From Candidatus Aminicenantota bacterium (lineage in GTDB: Bacteria; Acidobacteriota; Aminicenantia; Aminicenantales; Aminicenantaceae): DNA of 64,000 nucleotides. This document shows, one piece after another, positions 50,017 through 59,742 of this stretch. The notes beneath the pieces are model-generated. The model saw nothing but the letters and a program-made list of their open reading frames with translations, made no database searches and had not been told where the DNA came from. The first letter of the stretch is position 1, and each line of letters opens with the position of its first letter. Where the stretch lies: assembly GCA_016927475.1 (NCBI GenBank), contig JAFGMO010000052.1, positions 1 to 64,000 on the forward strand, given 5' to 3'. Made by a program: the position numbers and the translations under genes.

Positions 50017-52496
50017 AAAAATTTTTTCCCTCGACGAAAACCGGCCCTGCATCCCGTTTCCCTTTTCTCTTTTTGTTCCTGGCCTCATCGGCTGGAATCC
50101 TTTTTTCCATTTTTTTCTCCCCTTCTCCCATAGTTATGCTTTCCGCTGGAGGGGGAATGGCTGTTTTCGGCTGGATCTTTTATTTCAGCAAAAAAGAAAA
50201 AACAGCTTTCCTATTCGTTCTTCTCTGCATATCCTGTCTGGAAGCGGGATTTTATACCAGACAAAATCACCGCTACAATTCAAATTCTCTACGGAACATC
50301 ACCTGCAGCGGATATGCCGACTTTTACGGAACATTGTACAGGACGCCCTCACGGGGGAGAAACAACGACCGTCTTTTTGTGACCGTTAATAAAGTTGAAT
50401 GCGACGGCCGCTCCATCTCCGTTAAAGGAAATCTTCGGGTCACCGTCCGCCGAACAGACCCAAAACAAAAAATCACCATGTTTGCTAGAGGCGACAAGGT
50501 CAAAATTTCAGCCCGGCTCCTGCCCCGAAAAAATTTTGCCAATTTTGCCGCAACTCCTTTCGAAAATTATCTTAAGGTTCGAAACATTCACAACAGGGCA
50601 GTCTGTAAAAGCCCTCTTCTTTTGCAAAAGCAGTCCGACAGCGATTCCTGGAATCCTCTAAACAGGATATCCCGCTTCAAACAAAATTTGCTGGAAAAGA
50701 TCGACCGGTATTTTCCTTCCGGGCAATCCCAAAACGAACAGTGTGAAGGACCTCTGCTGGAAGCGCTTCTTCTGGGAGAAAGAGACAGAATCGACCCGGG
50801 CCTCAACCAAGCTCTTCTAAAATCCGGTCTTTACCACCTTCTGGCCATATCGGGCGCTCATATCGCCATTCTCTCTTTCTTCATTTTTTCCCTGTTCAGG
50901 CTGATTCGTTTTCCGCAACGCACATCCTATCTTCTCCTGGGTTTTATTCTGGTTTTTTATCTTCTCCTGATTGAAGGAAGGCCTTCGGTTTTCCGGGCCA
51001 CTCTTATGGCTCTTCTTTTCATTGCCGGGAAACTTTTATGGAATGATGTCAACCTGTTGAATACCGTCTCTTTGAGCGCCTTTATTCTTCTTATCATCAA
51101 TCCGTTCTATCTTCAGGATGCGGGTTTTCAACTCACGTATGCGGCAACCTTCAGCATCATCCTTTTTTTCCCTGCCCTTCTGAAGAGCCTGCCCAAACTC
51201 CCCCTTCACTTGAGCGAAATTTTCGCCGTCACCCTGGCCGCCCAAATAGGTATTATTCCTATCATGATCTGCTCTTTCCATCGTGTGGCTCTTTCCTCCC
51301 TGTTGTTGAATTTTATCGCTCTGCCTCTGGTTGGTTTGATAATGGGTTTCGGTTATCTTTTTCTTTTCTTCTCCTTTTTAGTCCCTTTCCTCGGTAAATT
51401 ATGCGCCTTGGCCGTCGCACTATTGATCAAAATTTTTATCCAGGCTGCTGAGCTTTTTGACACGATAACCTTTTTATCCACCCGTTTGCCTTCACCCCCT
51501 CTCTGGGTGGTTCTCGGATACGTCGTTTCTCTTCTCCTTTTTTTATTGCCCAAAAAATATAAAGGGCAGGTTCCTCTGACCATGCTCCTCTTCTTTTCCT
51601 TCCTCCTGTTGAGCCTCATCCATCCCTTTACCCCTTCACGCGCCAATCTCAAAGTCACATTCGTCGACGTCGGACAAGGGGATTCTACCCTGGTCGAATT
51701 CCCGGGGGAAAAAACCATGCTCGTCGATGGAGGCGGCACACCGGATGACAATTTTGATATCGGAGAATATGTCGTTTCTCCATTTTTATGGAAAAAAGGA
51801 TTAAAAAAAATAGACTTCGTTGTATTAACCCATGCTCATCCGGACCATATGAACGGGCTCAAAGCTGTTGTCCGGAACTTTAAAATCGAAGAGATATGGG
51901 AAGCATTCAGGCCGGAAAACGATCCGGCCTACCAACAATTCAGGAATGCCGCTTCGTCCAGGGTTTCTTTCAAACAAGTCTTCCGGGGAGACTCCCGCGC
52001 GGTGGGCGGGGTTTTGATTCAAGCTCTGCATCCCCCCGCCGGCCGGACCCGCATCTTTCGCGCGGAAAACAACCAATCCCTGGTTCTGAAGTTAAGCTAT
52101 GAAAAATTATCCATTCTTTTAACCGGGGACATCGAGAGGGAAGCTGAGGAAAGCATCGTGGATTCAAGACAGCAGGCCAAAAGTCACATCCTCAAGGTTC
52201 CCCACCACGGCAGCCGTTCATCCAGTACGAAAACGTTTGTCAACATCGTCGCTCCGCGTATCGCCGTTATTTGCGTGGGAGCAGGGAACCGCTATCTTCT
52301 CCCCCATGAAGAAATCGTCAAGCGATACCTTTCACTCGGCACGTCCCTGTACAGAACGGACATCCACGGAGCCATCGAAGTTGCCACAAATGGAACCATG
52401 TTGACCCTTCGAACAGCCCGTCAACCCCGCCTAGAGAAAAAATATTTTATCCGCCCTGGAAACCCCGGCAGGAAGCCGGAACAGGTTCCCCAATAA
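49956..52496 (+). CDS. comEC: ComEC/Rec2 DNA uptake channel
   Basis: Up to 846 residues. An OB-like N-terminal region (DUF4131) and a competence domain with the signature LLAISGAHIAILSFF and many membrane helices lead to a C-terminal metallo-beta-lactamase domain. That domain has VDVGQGDSTLV, THAHPDH, LTGDIE and VPHHGS. The full three-domain order suggests active natural transformation or single-strand DNA import. The start is uncertain. The GTG at 49956 overlaps the previous gene by 61 bp; a TTG at 50013 overlapping its stop codon is an alternative. Confidence 0.92.
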   Translation: MSLDPGLPGKTKTSRRKSFLKKFFPSTKTGPASRFPFLFLFLASSAGILFSIFFSPSPIVMLSAGGGMAVFGWIFYFSKKEKTAFLFVLLCISCLEAGFYTRQNHRYNSNSLRNITCSGYADFYGTLYRTPSRGRNNDRLFVTVNKVECDGRSISVKGNLRVTVRRTDPKQKITMFARGDKVKISARLLPRKNFANFAATPFENYLKVRNIHNRAVCKSPLLLQKQSDSDSWNPLNRISRFKQNLLEKIDRYFPSGQSQNEQCEGPLLEALLLGERDRIDPGLNQALLKSGLYHLLAISGAHIAILSFFIFSLFRLIRFPQRTSYLLLGFILVFYLLLIEGRPSVFRATLMALLFIAGKLLWNDVNLLNTVSLSAFILLIINPFYLQDAGFQLTYAATFSIILFFPALLKSLPKLPLHLSEIFAVTLAAQIGIIPIMICSFHRVALSSLLLNFIALPLVGLIMGFGYLFLFFSFLVPFLGKLCALAVALLIKIFIQAAELFDTITFLSTRLPSPPLWVVLGYVVSLLLFLLPKKYKGQVPLTMLLFFSFLLLSLIHPFTPSRANLKVTFVDVGQGDSTLVEFPGEKTMLVDGGGTPDDNFDIGEYVVSPFLWKKGLKKIDFVVLTHAHPDHMNGLKAVVRNFKIEEIWEAFRPENDPAYQQFRNAASSRVSFKQVFRGDSRAVGGVLIQALHPPAGRTRIFRAENNQSLVLKLSYEKLSILLTGDIEREAEESIVDSRQQAKSHILKVPHHGSRSSSTKTFVNIVAPRIAVICVGAGNRYLLPHEEIVKRYLSLGTSLYRTDIHGAIEVATNGTMLTLRTARQPRLEKKYFIRPGNPGRKPEQVPQ

Positions 52497-52532
52497 GGCG
52501 TAAGGAACCGTCATTTTGGTAAGCGCGGTTTC

Positions 52533-53399
52533 TCAGCGGAAATAAAGAAAAGAAATCTGAAGCCCTAATTCTCTTTCATCCGCAGAATCGGGAAAAGCCT
52601 CGGCCGGAATGAATGTTTTATCCGTAGTGATAGTCAGATAAAATTCATCCCCTTCTCCCAGCATTTCTTTCTTGACGTTGTAGGTTTTTTCAAAATGGCT
52701 TTCCTCGGGAATAAATTCATCAAGGACCATGTCATTGATTTTGAAAATGACTTTCTGGTTCTCGAGGGCTTCCAAATTGACTCCTCCTTTAATGACAAGA
52801 AGGGCATCCCGCTTGGGATTGTCAACCACACAACGGGCCACTTTGGATGTCCAGCGCCATTGTTTGAGATAAGCCTCCGGATTGACTTCCAGATCGTACC
52901 ATCCGTCTTCATAGATGATTTCGGGAGTATCAAGAGGAGGGGGGAGGACCTTGAGTTTCTCCTCCAAAATATCCCGTTTCGCATTGCTGGATTTATCATA
53001 AGGTGAGATGATCCCGATAACAAGACGGAGTTCTTCTTCCCCTTTAAACTCCGGGTCGAATTCATCGATAAATTGAGGAATAAGGATCCGTCTCGAGTAG
53101 GTATATTCCTTTCCAGGCTCCCATTTTGATGTGGGAACCTCCGGAAAGTGGTCATCCTGGAAAAGCAGGTTGTTCCCATGCCAAAAATGGACAAAAACAC
53201 TGAAATCCCTGCCCAGCTTTTCAAAATCTTCCGCCATCTTCCAGTGATAGGTCATATCCGTGATCAGATAATCCGTGAGCGGGTCTTCTGAAAATTCTAC
53301 ATCAAGGCTGACGCCTTTCACCTCGGCTTTTTTCTTGCAACCGAATGAAAAAAAGATCAGTATGGCAACCAACAAGGCAACCGATATTTTTCTTAGCAT
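52533..53399 (-). CDS. Lipoprotein of unknown function
   Basis: 288 residues from the ATG at 53399, which has an AGGAGG site and a promoter; the longer frame upstream is not coding. A lipobox (FSFGC) lipidates about Cys21. The mature part is a Trp/Tyr-rich beta-type sequence that looks like two beta-sandwich domains: VFVHFWHGNNLLFQDDHFP is followed by many aromatic strands, with a second strand-rich half after about residue 165. The first half resembles a carbohydrate-binding or gliding-type fold, but I do not recognise the family. Convergent with comEC. Confidence 0.75.
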   Translation of the reverse strand: MLRKISVALLVAILIFFSFGCKKKAEVKGVSLDVEFSEDPLTDYLITDMTYHWKMAEDFEKLGRDFSVFVHFWHGNNLLFQDDHFPEVPTSKWEPGKEYTYSRRILIPQFIDEFDPEFKGEEELRLVIGIISPYDKSSNAKRDILEEKLKVLPPPLDTPEIIYEDGWYDLEVNPEAYLKQWRWTSKVARCVVDNPKRDALLVIKGGVNLEALENQKVIFKINDMVLDEFIPEESHFEKTYNVKKEMLGEGDEFYLTITTDKTFIPAEAFPDSADERELGLQISFLYFR

Positions 53400-53433
53400 T
53401 CCGATCCTCCTAACTTGGCAAAAAGTCGACCGT

Positions 53434-53462
53434 ATTATAAAAAAAGAACCTGTATAAGTAAA
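53434..53462 (-). promoter_or_regulatory. Sigma-70 promoter of the lipoprotein gene
   Basis: On the minus strand TTTACT, 17-bp spacer, perfect TATAAT. It lies about 35 bp upstream of the lipoprotein ATG. Confidence 0.5.
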
Positions 53463-53578
53463 GATGTCCGCTGCGGGGATTTCTAGAAATCGCTCTCTTT
53501 TTAAACCATAAATGAAAAATTTAATACTGAGAGAAAAGGGGTGGCGCGGCGAAGGGGCTCCCCACACCAGAACTCTTT

Positions 53579-53709
53579 GGAGGGGGAACAGCTCCGCTTT
53601 TCCCCTTCCAACAGTCGCTTCGCTCCCTGCCTCCCCTTCTCGAGCTTCGCTCTGCGACCAAAGGGGCATTCCCCCTTGGAACCCCCTGGATTTGTATGAA
53701 TACAAATCC
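53579..53709. other. GC-rich hairpin cluster in the 453-bp gap before lpxK
   Basis: Three hairpins occur within 131 bp. GGAGGGGGAA (53579-53588) pairs with TTCCCCTTCC (53600-53609). CCAAAGGGG (53658-53666) pairs with CCCCCTTGG (53671-53679). GGATTTGTAT (53688-53697) pairs perfectly with ATACAAATCC (53700-53709). A longer GTCGC...GCGAC pairing spans the middle. Composition is distinctly GC-richer than the flanks, and no gene is convincing on either strand. It could be a structured RNA, a repeat element or relic DNA. Confidence 0.45.
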
Positions 53710-53852
53710 GACAGTGAGGATGGGGAAGAGCCGTGACAGGACCCCTCCATATGTGATGCCTCTGACTTTTCAATGAAAACTTAAAAAATTGGGGGAACAC
53801 CAACATACTGCCTTGTTGAAAGAGCCCTTCGTATGGTGTATATTCCACAGGG

Positions 53853-54821
53853 ATGGATCTTCTCCTCTTTGTTTATTCGTGTTTTTCCAGGTTGGGCAGC
53901 GGTCTGAAAAATTTCCTCTACAATAAAAAAATCCTTCGGCCGGCCGAAGCTTCGTTACCGGTTATCAGCACGGGAAATATATCCTTGGGAGGGACGGGGA
54001 AAACCCCCCTGGCGATGAACCTTTTGAAATTTTTTCTAAGTTTAGAGATCAAACCCGCCTTGATTTCCAGGGGATATAAGGGAACATGGGAAAATTCCGG
54101 AGGCATTCTCTCCGACGGTGAAAAAATCAAGGGAACCTGGGAAGAGAGCGGGGATGAACCATATATGATCGCCAGAAATTTTCCTAAAGCGGGTGTGTTT
54201 ATCGGAAAAAACAGGCTGGCGTCCTGCCGGACCGCTCAAAATCTGGGTTTCAAAGTGGCGGTTCTCGATGACGGATTCCAACACCGAAAACTGCACAGGA
54301 ATCTCGATATTCTTCTCTATGACCCATCCGAACGAACGGATCTGCGGGAATGCTCCTCGGCAAAAAAAAGGGCCCACATTTTCCTGTTGGAGGAAAAACA
54401 CTCCCAAGAAATATCTCGGCTTCCAAAAGGGTCGGTAGGATTTGTTTATACCCAGACGGCAATTGGTTTTTTCGACCTGAAGGACAAACCGGTCAAAAAC
54501 CTTCCAAACAAGACGATAGCCTTTTGTGGAATCGCCCATCCCGGGCGCTTCAAAAGTACCCTCAACCAGGGGAATGTTTTCCCTGCGGCTTTCCTCTTTT
54601 TTCCCGATCATTTTTCTTATCCAGCATCCTCTCTGAAAAAAATTCTGGCGAAGTGCCGAAAAAACGAAGCCGGCGCCGCTCTTACTACGGAAAAGGATGC
54701 CGTAAAGCTCCGCGGCCGTTTAACAGACTGGGATATTCCCGTCTATTATCTCAAAATCGAATTAAAAATCGATGAGGGATTTTATCAAAAAGTCACCGGT
54801 CTTTTCCCGGGAAGGAAATAA
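53853..54821 (+). CDS. lpxK: Tetraacyldisaccharide 4'-kinase LpxK
   Basis: 322 residues. Phosphorylates lipid A precursor at the 4' position. An N-terminal amphipathic/membrane helix, P-loop GNISLGGTGKTP, and the family motif DDGFQHRKLHRNLDI (about 138-152). Then a Rossmann-like C-terminal domain ending TTEKDAVKL. With the acyltransferase gene next to it and the lpt genes, it shows that the organism makes phosphorylated lipid A. Confidence 0.95.
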   Translation: MDLLLFVYSCFSRLGSGLKNFLYNKKILRPAEASLPVISTGNISLGGTGKTPLAMNLLKFFLSLEIKPALISRGYKGTWENSGGILSDGEKIKGTWEESGDEPYMIARNFPKAGVFIGKNRLASCRTAQNLGFKVAVLDDGFQHRKLHRNLDILLYDPSERTDLRECSSAKKRAHIFLLEEKHSQEISRLPKGSVGFVYTQTAIGFFDLKDKPVKNLPNKTIAFCGIAHPGRFKSTLNQGNVFPAAFLFFPDHFSYPASSLKKILAKCRKNEAGAALTTEKDAVKLRGRLTDWDIPVYYLKIELKIDEGFYQKVTGLFPGRK

Positions 54822-54830
54822 CGGATTAAC

Positions 54831-55760
54831 ATGTCAAAGGGAAAAACCGCATCCATGGCAGAATACATCATTTTTGTGTTGATAAAATCCGCCATATTTC
54901 TTCTGCCCCATCGACTCTGCCTGACTGCGGGCGCTTTTTTTGGAACCGCTCTTCACCGCTTCGATCGAAAACACCGTCATATCGCTCTGGATAACCTTAA
55001 AACAGCCTTTGGAAACGAAAAAACCTATCGAGATCGGCAAAAGATCGCCAAAAAATTTTTCATTTCTTTCGGACGCATGGCCTTCGACATCTTGAAATTT
55101 CCCTATCTCAATCCCCAAAAAAAGATCCGGCTCTTTCAGGTCTCAGGACAGCGGTATCTCGAAGATGCCCTGTCTTCCGGAAAAGGGGCCATCCTTTTTT
55201 CCGGGCATTTCGGCACTTGGGAATTCGGCCCGGTCGTCCTTTCCCGGATGGGGAAAGTAAAGGTCATCGCCAGGCCGCTTGATAATCCTTTATTAGAACG
55301 CCAAATGCTTCATCTTCGCCGGCTGAACGGAGCCGGTGTTATATCCAAGTTCAACGCGGTCCGGCCCATTATCAGAAGCCTTACGGCCGGGGAGATGGTT
55401 GCCATCCTCATTGACCAGAATATCCTCAGGAGCCAAGCCGTATTTGTGGATTTTTTCAATAAACAGGCAGCCACCACCCCTGCCCCGGCCGCATTCCATA
55501 TCAGGACACGGGCTCCCCTTCTTCCCGTTTTTTGTTATCCCGCATCAAAAGGAGGATACAGGCTGGAGATCGGAGAACCTTTGAAGATCGTTTTCTCGGG
55601 AAATCACAACAGCGATTTGTTGAAAATAACACAATTATGCACTAAGATGATAGAAAAAAAAATCAAGGAAAAACCGGAATACTGGCTCTGGATCCATCAA
55701 AGATGGAAAACAAGACCGGTTGAACCGGCGAAGGACAAGGAAAAAGGAAACAATGTCTGA
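54831..55760 (+). CDS. lpxL: Lipid A late acyltransferase, LpxL/HtrB family
   Basis: 309 residues. Adds a secondary acyl chain to lipid A. One N-terminal membrane helix and the catalytic HxxxxE motif in SGHFGTWEFG. IDQN follows with the second conserved block, and the terminal WLWIHQRWK signature is present. It starts 9 bp after lpxK and overlaps rph by 8 bp. Donor chain specificity is not readable. Confidence 0.92.
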   Translation: MSKGKTASMAEYIIFVLIKSAIFLLPHRLCLTAGAFFGTALHRFDRKHRHIALDNLKTAFGNEKTYRDRQKIAKKFFISFGRMAFDILKFPYLNPQKKIRLFQVSGQRYLEDALSSGKGAILFSGHFGTWEFGPVVLSRMGKVKVIARPLDNPLLERQMLHLRRLNGAGVISKFNAVRPIIRSLTAGEMVAILIDQNILRSQAVFVDFFNKQAATTPAPAAFHIRTRAPLLPVFCYPASKGGYRLEIGEPLKIVFSGNHNSDLLKITQLCTKMIEKKIKEKPEYWLWIHQRWKTRPVEPAKDKEKGNNV

Positions 55761-56505
55761 ACTGAGAGAGCGCAAAAGAGAGCATGATTCCCTCAGACGG
55801 GTCAAAATCAAAACCGATTATATGGAATACGCGGATGGGTCGGCTTATATCGAGCAGGGTAAAACAAAGGTCATCACTGGGGCGACTATAGAAGAAAAGG
55901 TTCCCTTTTTTTTGAAAAATTCCGGCACGGGATGGATCACCGCCGAATACGCCATGATGCCCTGCTCAACGGAAACGAGGACGTCACGGGAAAGGGGGAC
56001 AGGCCGTCTTTCCGGCCGTACTCAAGAGATCCAAAGGCTTATCGGCCGGTCTTTAAGAGCGGTAACCGACCTGAAGCTCCTGGGAGAACGAACGATCATT
56101 ATTGATTGTGACATCATCCAGGCGGACGGCGGAACCCGAACCGCATCCATCACGGCCTCCTGCATTTCTCTAGCCCTTGCCCTTAAAAAACTATTAGATA
56201 ATAAAATCATTGAGGTCATGCCTTTAAAACATCTCGTGGCCGGTATCAGCGTAGGCATCATTGAAGGTGAAATGCTCTTAGACATCGATTATGAGGAAGA
56301 TTCCCAGGCTGAAGTCGATATGAATATCGTCGAAACCGATGACGGTAAACTTGTTGAAGTTCAAGCAACGGCCGAAAAAAACCTGTTTTCGAAAAAGGAA
56401 CTGGACAGACTTTTGAAACTTGCCCACAAAGGGATCCAGGAACTCGTTCAGATGCAGCGGGATATTCTCAAAAAGAAAAGCATTCTTTTTATGGCTTATG
56501 GCTGA
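55753..56505 (+). CDS. rph: Ribonuclease PH
   Basis: 250 residues from the ATG at 55753, which has a GGAAAC-type site inside lpxL. Phosphorolytic 3' trimming of tRNA. Motifs: GSAYIEQGKTKVI, the phosphate-binding TSRERGTGRLSGRTQEIQRL, and the catalytic DCDIIQADGGTRTAS. Family-typical length. Co-transcribed with lipid A genes, probably for convenience rather than function. Confidence 0.96.
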   Translation: MSELRERKREHDSLRRVKIKTDYMEYADGSAYIEQGKTKVITGATIEEKVPFFLKNSGTGWITAEYAMMPCSTETRTSRERGTGRLSGRTQEIQRLIGRSLRAVTDLKLLGERTIIIDCDIIQADGGTRTASITASCISLALALKKLLDNKIIEVMPLKHLVAGISVGIIEGEMLLDIDYEEDSQAEVDMNIVETDDGKLVEVQATAEKNLFSKKELDRLLKLAHKGIQELVQMQRDILKKKSILFMAYG

Positions 56506-56571
56506 ACAGCGGATTCAGAGGGCATAAGATTTACCGGAGAATCTTTCTTGACACGATAAGGAGTGAGAAGC

Positions 56572-57516
56572 ATGAATCGAGTCCTGGTAACGGGTGGAGC
56601 GGGATTTCTTGGCAGCCATCTTTGTGATGCGCTCCTCGAAAGAAAAAATGAGGTCATCTGTCTGGATAATTTTTTTTCGGGAAGAAAAAAAAACATACTT
56701 CAACACCTAGACAATCCATACTTTGAATTGAACCGGCACGACATCATCCACCCTTTCTTCGCAGAAGTGGACCGGGTGTTTCACCTTGCCTGCCCCGCAT
56801 CCCCTATTCATTACCAGCATAACGCCATCAAAACCGTAAAAACAAACGTGATGGGAACGATAAATATGCTCGGACTGGCCAAACGAACCGGGGCCCGGAT
56901 TCTCCTCGCCTCTTCTTCGGAAGTATACGGAGACGCAGAGGTTCATCCTCAGGAGGAAAAATATTGGGGAAACGTCAATCCCGTCGGCCTTCGAAGCTGT
57001 TATGATGAGGGCAAAAGAGTAGCGGAAACACTGATGATGGACTACTACCGCCAGAATCAGGTTGATATCAGAATCGTCCGCATTTTTAATACCTATGGTC
57101 CCCGCATGGCCATCCAGGACGGCCGCGTCGTCAGCAATTTTATCGTCCAGGCCTTAAAAGAGGAAGACATCACCGTTTACGGAGACGGCACGCAAACCCG
57201 ATCCTTTTGCTATGTTTCCGACCTTATCGCAGGGCTTATCCGAATGATGGAGGTGGAGGATTTCACCGGTCCCATGAACCTGGGAAATCCTGAAGAATTC
57301 ACCATATTGGAATTAGCGGAAGAGATCCTTCGTTTGACAAAAAGCCCGTCAAAGATCATTCACAAACCCCTGCCATCCGACGATCCGGTCAGGAGATGCC
57401 CGGATATCTCTACGGCAAAACAAAAACTCAACTGGAAACCAAAAGTCCATCTTAAGGAAGGGTTGCAAAAAACCATCGCCTATTTCAGGGAAGAATTGAG
57501 CCCGGGTAAACCATAG
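56572..57516 (+). CDS. UDP-glucuronate decarboxylase (UDP-xylose synthase)
   Basis: 314 residues. NAD-dependent SDR making UDP-xylose from UDP-glucuronate. GGAGFLGSH dinucleotide motif, catalytic YDEGK in [15 protein letters not shown], and the [14 protein letters not shown] and NTYGPRM segments that mark this subfamily. Start at 56572 with AAGGAG. It probably supplies pentose for LPS or exopolysaccharide. The UDP-glucose dehydrogenase partner is not here. Confidence 0.92.
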   Translation: MNRVLVTGGAGFLGSHLCDALLERKNEVICLDNFFSGRKKNILQHLDNPYFELNRHDIIHPFFAEVDRVFHLACPASPIHYQHNAIKTVKTNVMGTINMLGLAKRTGARILLASSSEVYGDAEVHPQEEKYWGNVNPVGLRSCYDEGKRVAETLMMDYYRQNQVDIRIVRIFNTYGPRMAIQDGRVVSNFIVQALKEEDITVYGDGTQTRSFCYVSDLIAGLIRMMEVEDFTGPMNLGNPEEFTILELAEEILRLTKSPSKIIHKPLPSDDPVRRCPDISTAKQKLNWKPKVHLKEGLQKTIAYFREELSPGKP

Positions 57517-57525
57517 GAGAACATC

Positions 57526-58212
57526 ATGAAACTGTCGATCGTGATCCCCGTTTACAACGAAAAAGACACCCTGGAGAAAATCGTCGCGCGCGTTCAAGCC
57601 TCGCCCGTGGACATGGAAAAAGAAATCATTCTCGTTGACGACGCCTCGCAAGACGGAAGCAAAGAAATTTTGGAAAAGATGACGGGACCGAATTTAAAAA
57701 CCTGTTTTCATGAAAAAAATCAGGGAAAAGGAACGGCCTTGAGAACAGGCTTTGCCGAAGCCACCGGTGACATCATCCTTGTCCAGGATGCCGACCTCGA
57801 ATACGATCCCAGAGACTATATCCATCTTCTGGAACCTATTCTTGATGGAAGGGCGGATGCCGTCTATGGTTCCCGCTTTCTCGGAGGACCGCACCGCGTG
57901 TTGTTTTTCTGGCATTATGTCGTCAATAGATTTTTGACCACCTTTTCCAACATGCTGACCAACCTCAACCTGACCGATATGGAAACCTGCTATAAAGTAA
58001 TCAAAAAAGATATCCTCGACCGCATCTCACTCAAATCAAAACGCTTCGGCTTCGAGCCGGAAATCACGATAAAACTCGCCAAGTTAAAATGCCGGATCTA
58101 TGAGGTTCCGATATCTTACTCGGGAAGAGAATACAATGAGGGGAAAAAGATCGGCTGGAAGGACGGTATCGCGGCCATTTTTCATATTATCCGGTTCAAA
58201 TTTTTTAAATAG
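57526..58212 (+). CDS. Family 2 glycosyltransferase, dolichol/polyprenyl-phosphate sugar transferase type
   Basis: 228 residues. GT-A fold with [32 protein letters not shown] (metal-binding DxD-type) and the downstream [15 protein letters not shown] block typical of DPM1-like enzymes. It has no membrane segment of its own, so it is a type that acts at the membrane surface on polyprenyl phosphate. 9 bp after the UXS gene. Confidence 0.88.
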   Translation: MKLSIVIPVYNEKDTLEKIVARVQASPVDMEKEIILVDDASQDGSKEILEKMTGPNLKTCFHEKNQGKGTALRTGFAEATGDIILVQDADLEYDPRDYIHLLEPILDGRADAVYGSRFLGGPHRVLFFWHYVVNRFLTTFSNMLTNLNLTDMETCYKVIKKDILDRISLKSKRFGFEPEITIKLAKLKCRIYEVPISYSGREYNEGKKIGWKDGIAAIFHIIRFKFFK

Positions 58213-58314
58213 GGAAAAGGATGTTTCCGGATGGAATTATTTTCCTTGAAAAATACTTTAATTTCACAATCGTTGTCATTATAATATACATTCTCTTATT
58301 TATAGGAGGTAAAT

Positions 58315-59718
58315 ATGACACCTTCCCATTACATCATACTCGGAATCATTCTTGTTTTTATCATCCTGATCGCTTTTTTCATCGCCAAGCAGTACAGAAA
58401 AGTGGGCCCCAATGAGGTGCTCATCATATCCGGCGGCCGGAAACGATCCGTCCTGGAACCTGACGGCACAAAAGTAAAGATCGGCTACCGCTACCGTCTC
58501 GGAGGAGGGACATTCGTCTGGCCCTTTCTGGAAACCGTTGATACGCTTCCCATGGAAGTGATCAACTTGACGATCAAAACCCCCGAGGTTCTCACGCACG
58601 GAGGTGTTCCGATTTTGGCTGAAGCCACCGCCCAGGTCAAGATCGATTCTTCCGACCATTCGATTCGCAAAGCCGCCGAACAATTCCTTGGGGCGGGCAA
58701 AGAGGGTATTCAGGACGTTTCTTTGACCATCCTTGAAGGAAAAACGCGTGAAGTCATCGGGACGATGACGGTTGAACAGATCTACCGCAGCCGCCAGGAA
58801 TTCTCGTCTAAAGTTATCAAAATCGCTCAGGAGGACCTCTCCCAGCTCGGGCTGAGAATGATCTCCTTCTCGCTGAAAGACATCAGCGATACTCAGGGAT
58901 ATCTCAATGCTTTGGGAAAACCCCAGATCGCGGCTGCCAAACGTGATGCCGCCATCGCCGAAGCGGAAACGGAAAAGGAAGCCATCATCAAGTCTTCGGA
59001 AGCCCGGAAAGAAGGAGAAGTGGCCCGCCTGTCCGCCGAAGCATTGATCGCCAAAGCCCAATGGGAAAACGAAGGCAAAAAAGCGGAATCACAGGTCGTT
59101 GTCAACCAGAAAAAGGCCAAGGCGGACTTTTCCTACGAACTCGAGCGCTTCCGCCTGAGCCAGGAGATCAAAAAAGAGGAAGCCCAGGTTAAACGGATCG
59201 AAAAGGAAGAGGACATCAAACTTTCCGAGCTCGAAATTTCACGGAAACAAAAAGAGTTGGAATACAGTGTTATCAAGCCTGCCGAAGCCCGGAAAAACCA
59301 AATAAAAGCAGAAGCCGACGCCGAAGAATACCGCCTTCGTTCCGAGGCAAAAGGCAAGGCGGAAATGCTGAACCTGGAAGGACAGGCCGAAGCTGAAAGA
59401 ATCAGGCTGCAGGGATTGGCTGAAGCGGAAACCTTGATGAAAAAAGCCGAAGCCTGGCAAAACTTCAACCAAGCCGCTCTTTTTGAAATGTACCTGAAAA
59501 TTCTGCCGGATCTTGCCAAAGCGGTCTCTGAACCCCTGTCTAAAGTGGAAAAAATCGTCATGGTCGGCGGCGATAAAGGTCCCGGCGCCTCAAAGATCAC
59601 CGCGCAGGTGGCCGAAATTCTCGCCCAAATGCCCGATGTTGTTCAATCTCTGACCGGAGTCGACCTGAAAAAATACATGAAGGACAAGCTCAATCCGGAA
59701 GAAAAAGACGAAGAATAA
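58315..59718 (+). CDS. Flotillin-like SPFH membrane protein
   Basis: 467 residues. N-terminal membrane anchor (YIILGIILVFIILIAFFIA), SPFH domain (about 35-205), and a long Ala/Glu-rich coiled coil (about 205-400: AETEKEAIIKSSEARKEGE and related repeats). The C-terminus is less repetitive. It organises membrane microdomains in Bacillus FloT/YuaG. No NfeD partner gene is adjacent. AGGAGG ribosome site. A TATAAT box at 58280-58285 lies upstream but its -35 box is weak, so the promoter is doubtful. Confidence 0.9.
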   Translation: MTPSHYIILGIILVFIILIAFFIAKQYRKVGPNEVLIISGGRKRSVLEPDGTKVKIGYRYRLGGGTFVWPFLETVDTLPMEVINLTIKTPEVLTHGGVPILAEATAQVKIDSSDHSIRKAAEQFLGAGKEGIQDVSLTILEGKTREVIGTMTVEQIYRSRQEFSSKVIKIAQEDLSQLGLRMISFSLKDISDTQGYLNALGKPQIAAAKRDAAIAEAETEKEAIIKSSEARKEGEVARLSAEALIAKAQWENEGKKAESQVVVNQKKAKADFSYELERFRLSQEIKKEEAQVKRIEKEEDIKLSELEISRKQKELEYSVIKPAEARKNQIKAEADAEEYRLRSEAKGKAEMLNLEGQAEAERIRLQGLAEAETLMKKAEAWQNFNQAALFEMYLKILPDLAKAVSEPLSKVEKIVMVGGDKGPGASKITAQVAEILAQMPDVVQSLTGVDLKKYMKDKLNPEEKDEE

Positions 59719-59742
59719 TCCTCAACAATAAATGGGGCAATC

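Noticed and set aside
53400..53750. N-terminal extension of the lipoprotein frame through the GC-rich island
   Set aside because: The lipoprotein has its own AGGAGG site, ATG and signal peptide at 53399 and a promoter at 53434-53462; the extension is low-complexity and crosses hairpins.
58300..59061. 253-codon minus-strand frame inside the flotillin gene
   Set aside because: Shadow of the repetitive flotillin sequence; Phe/Gly/Arg-rich without domain signatures.
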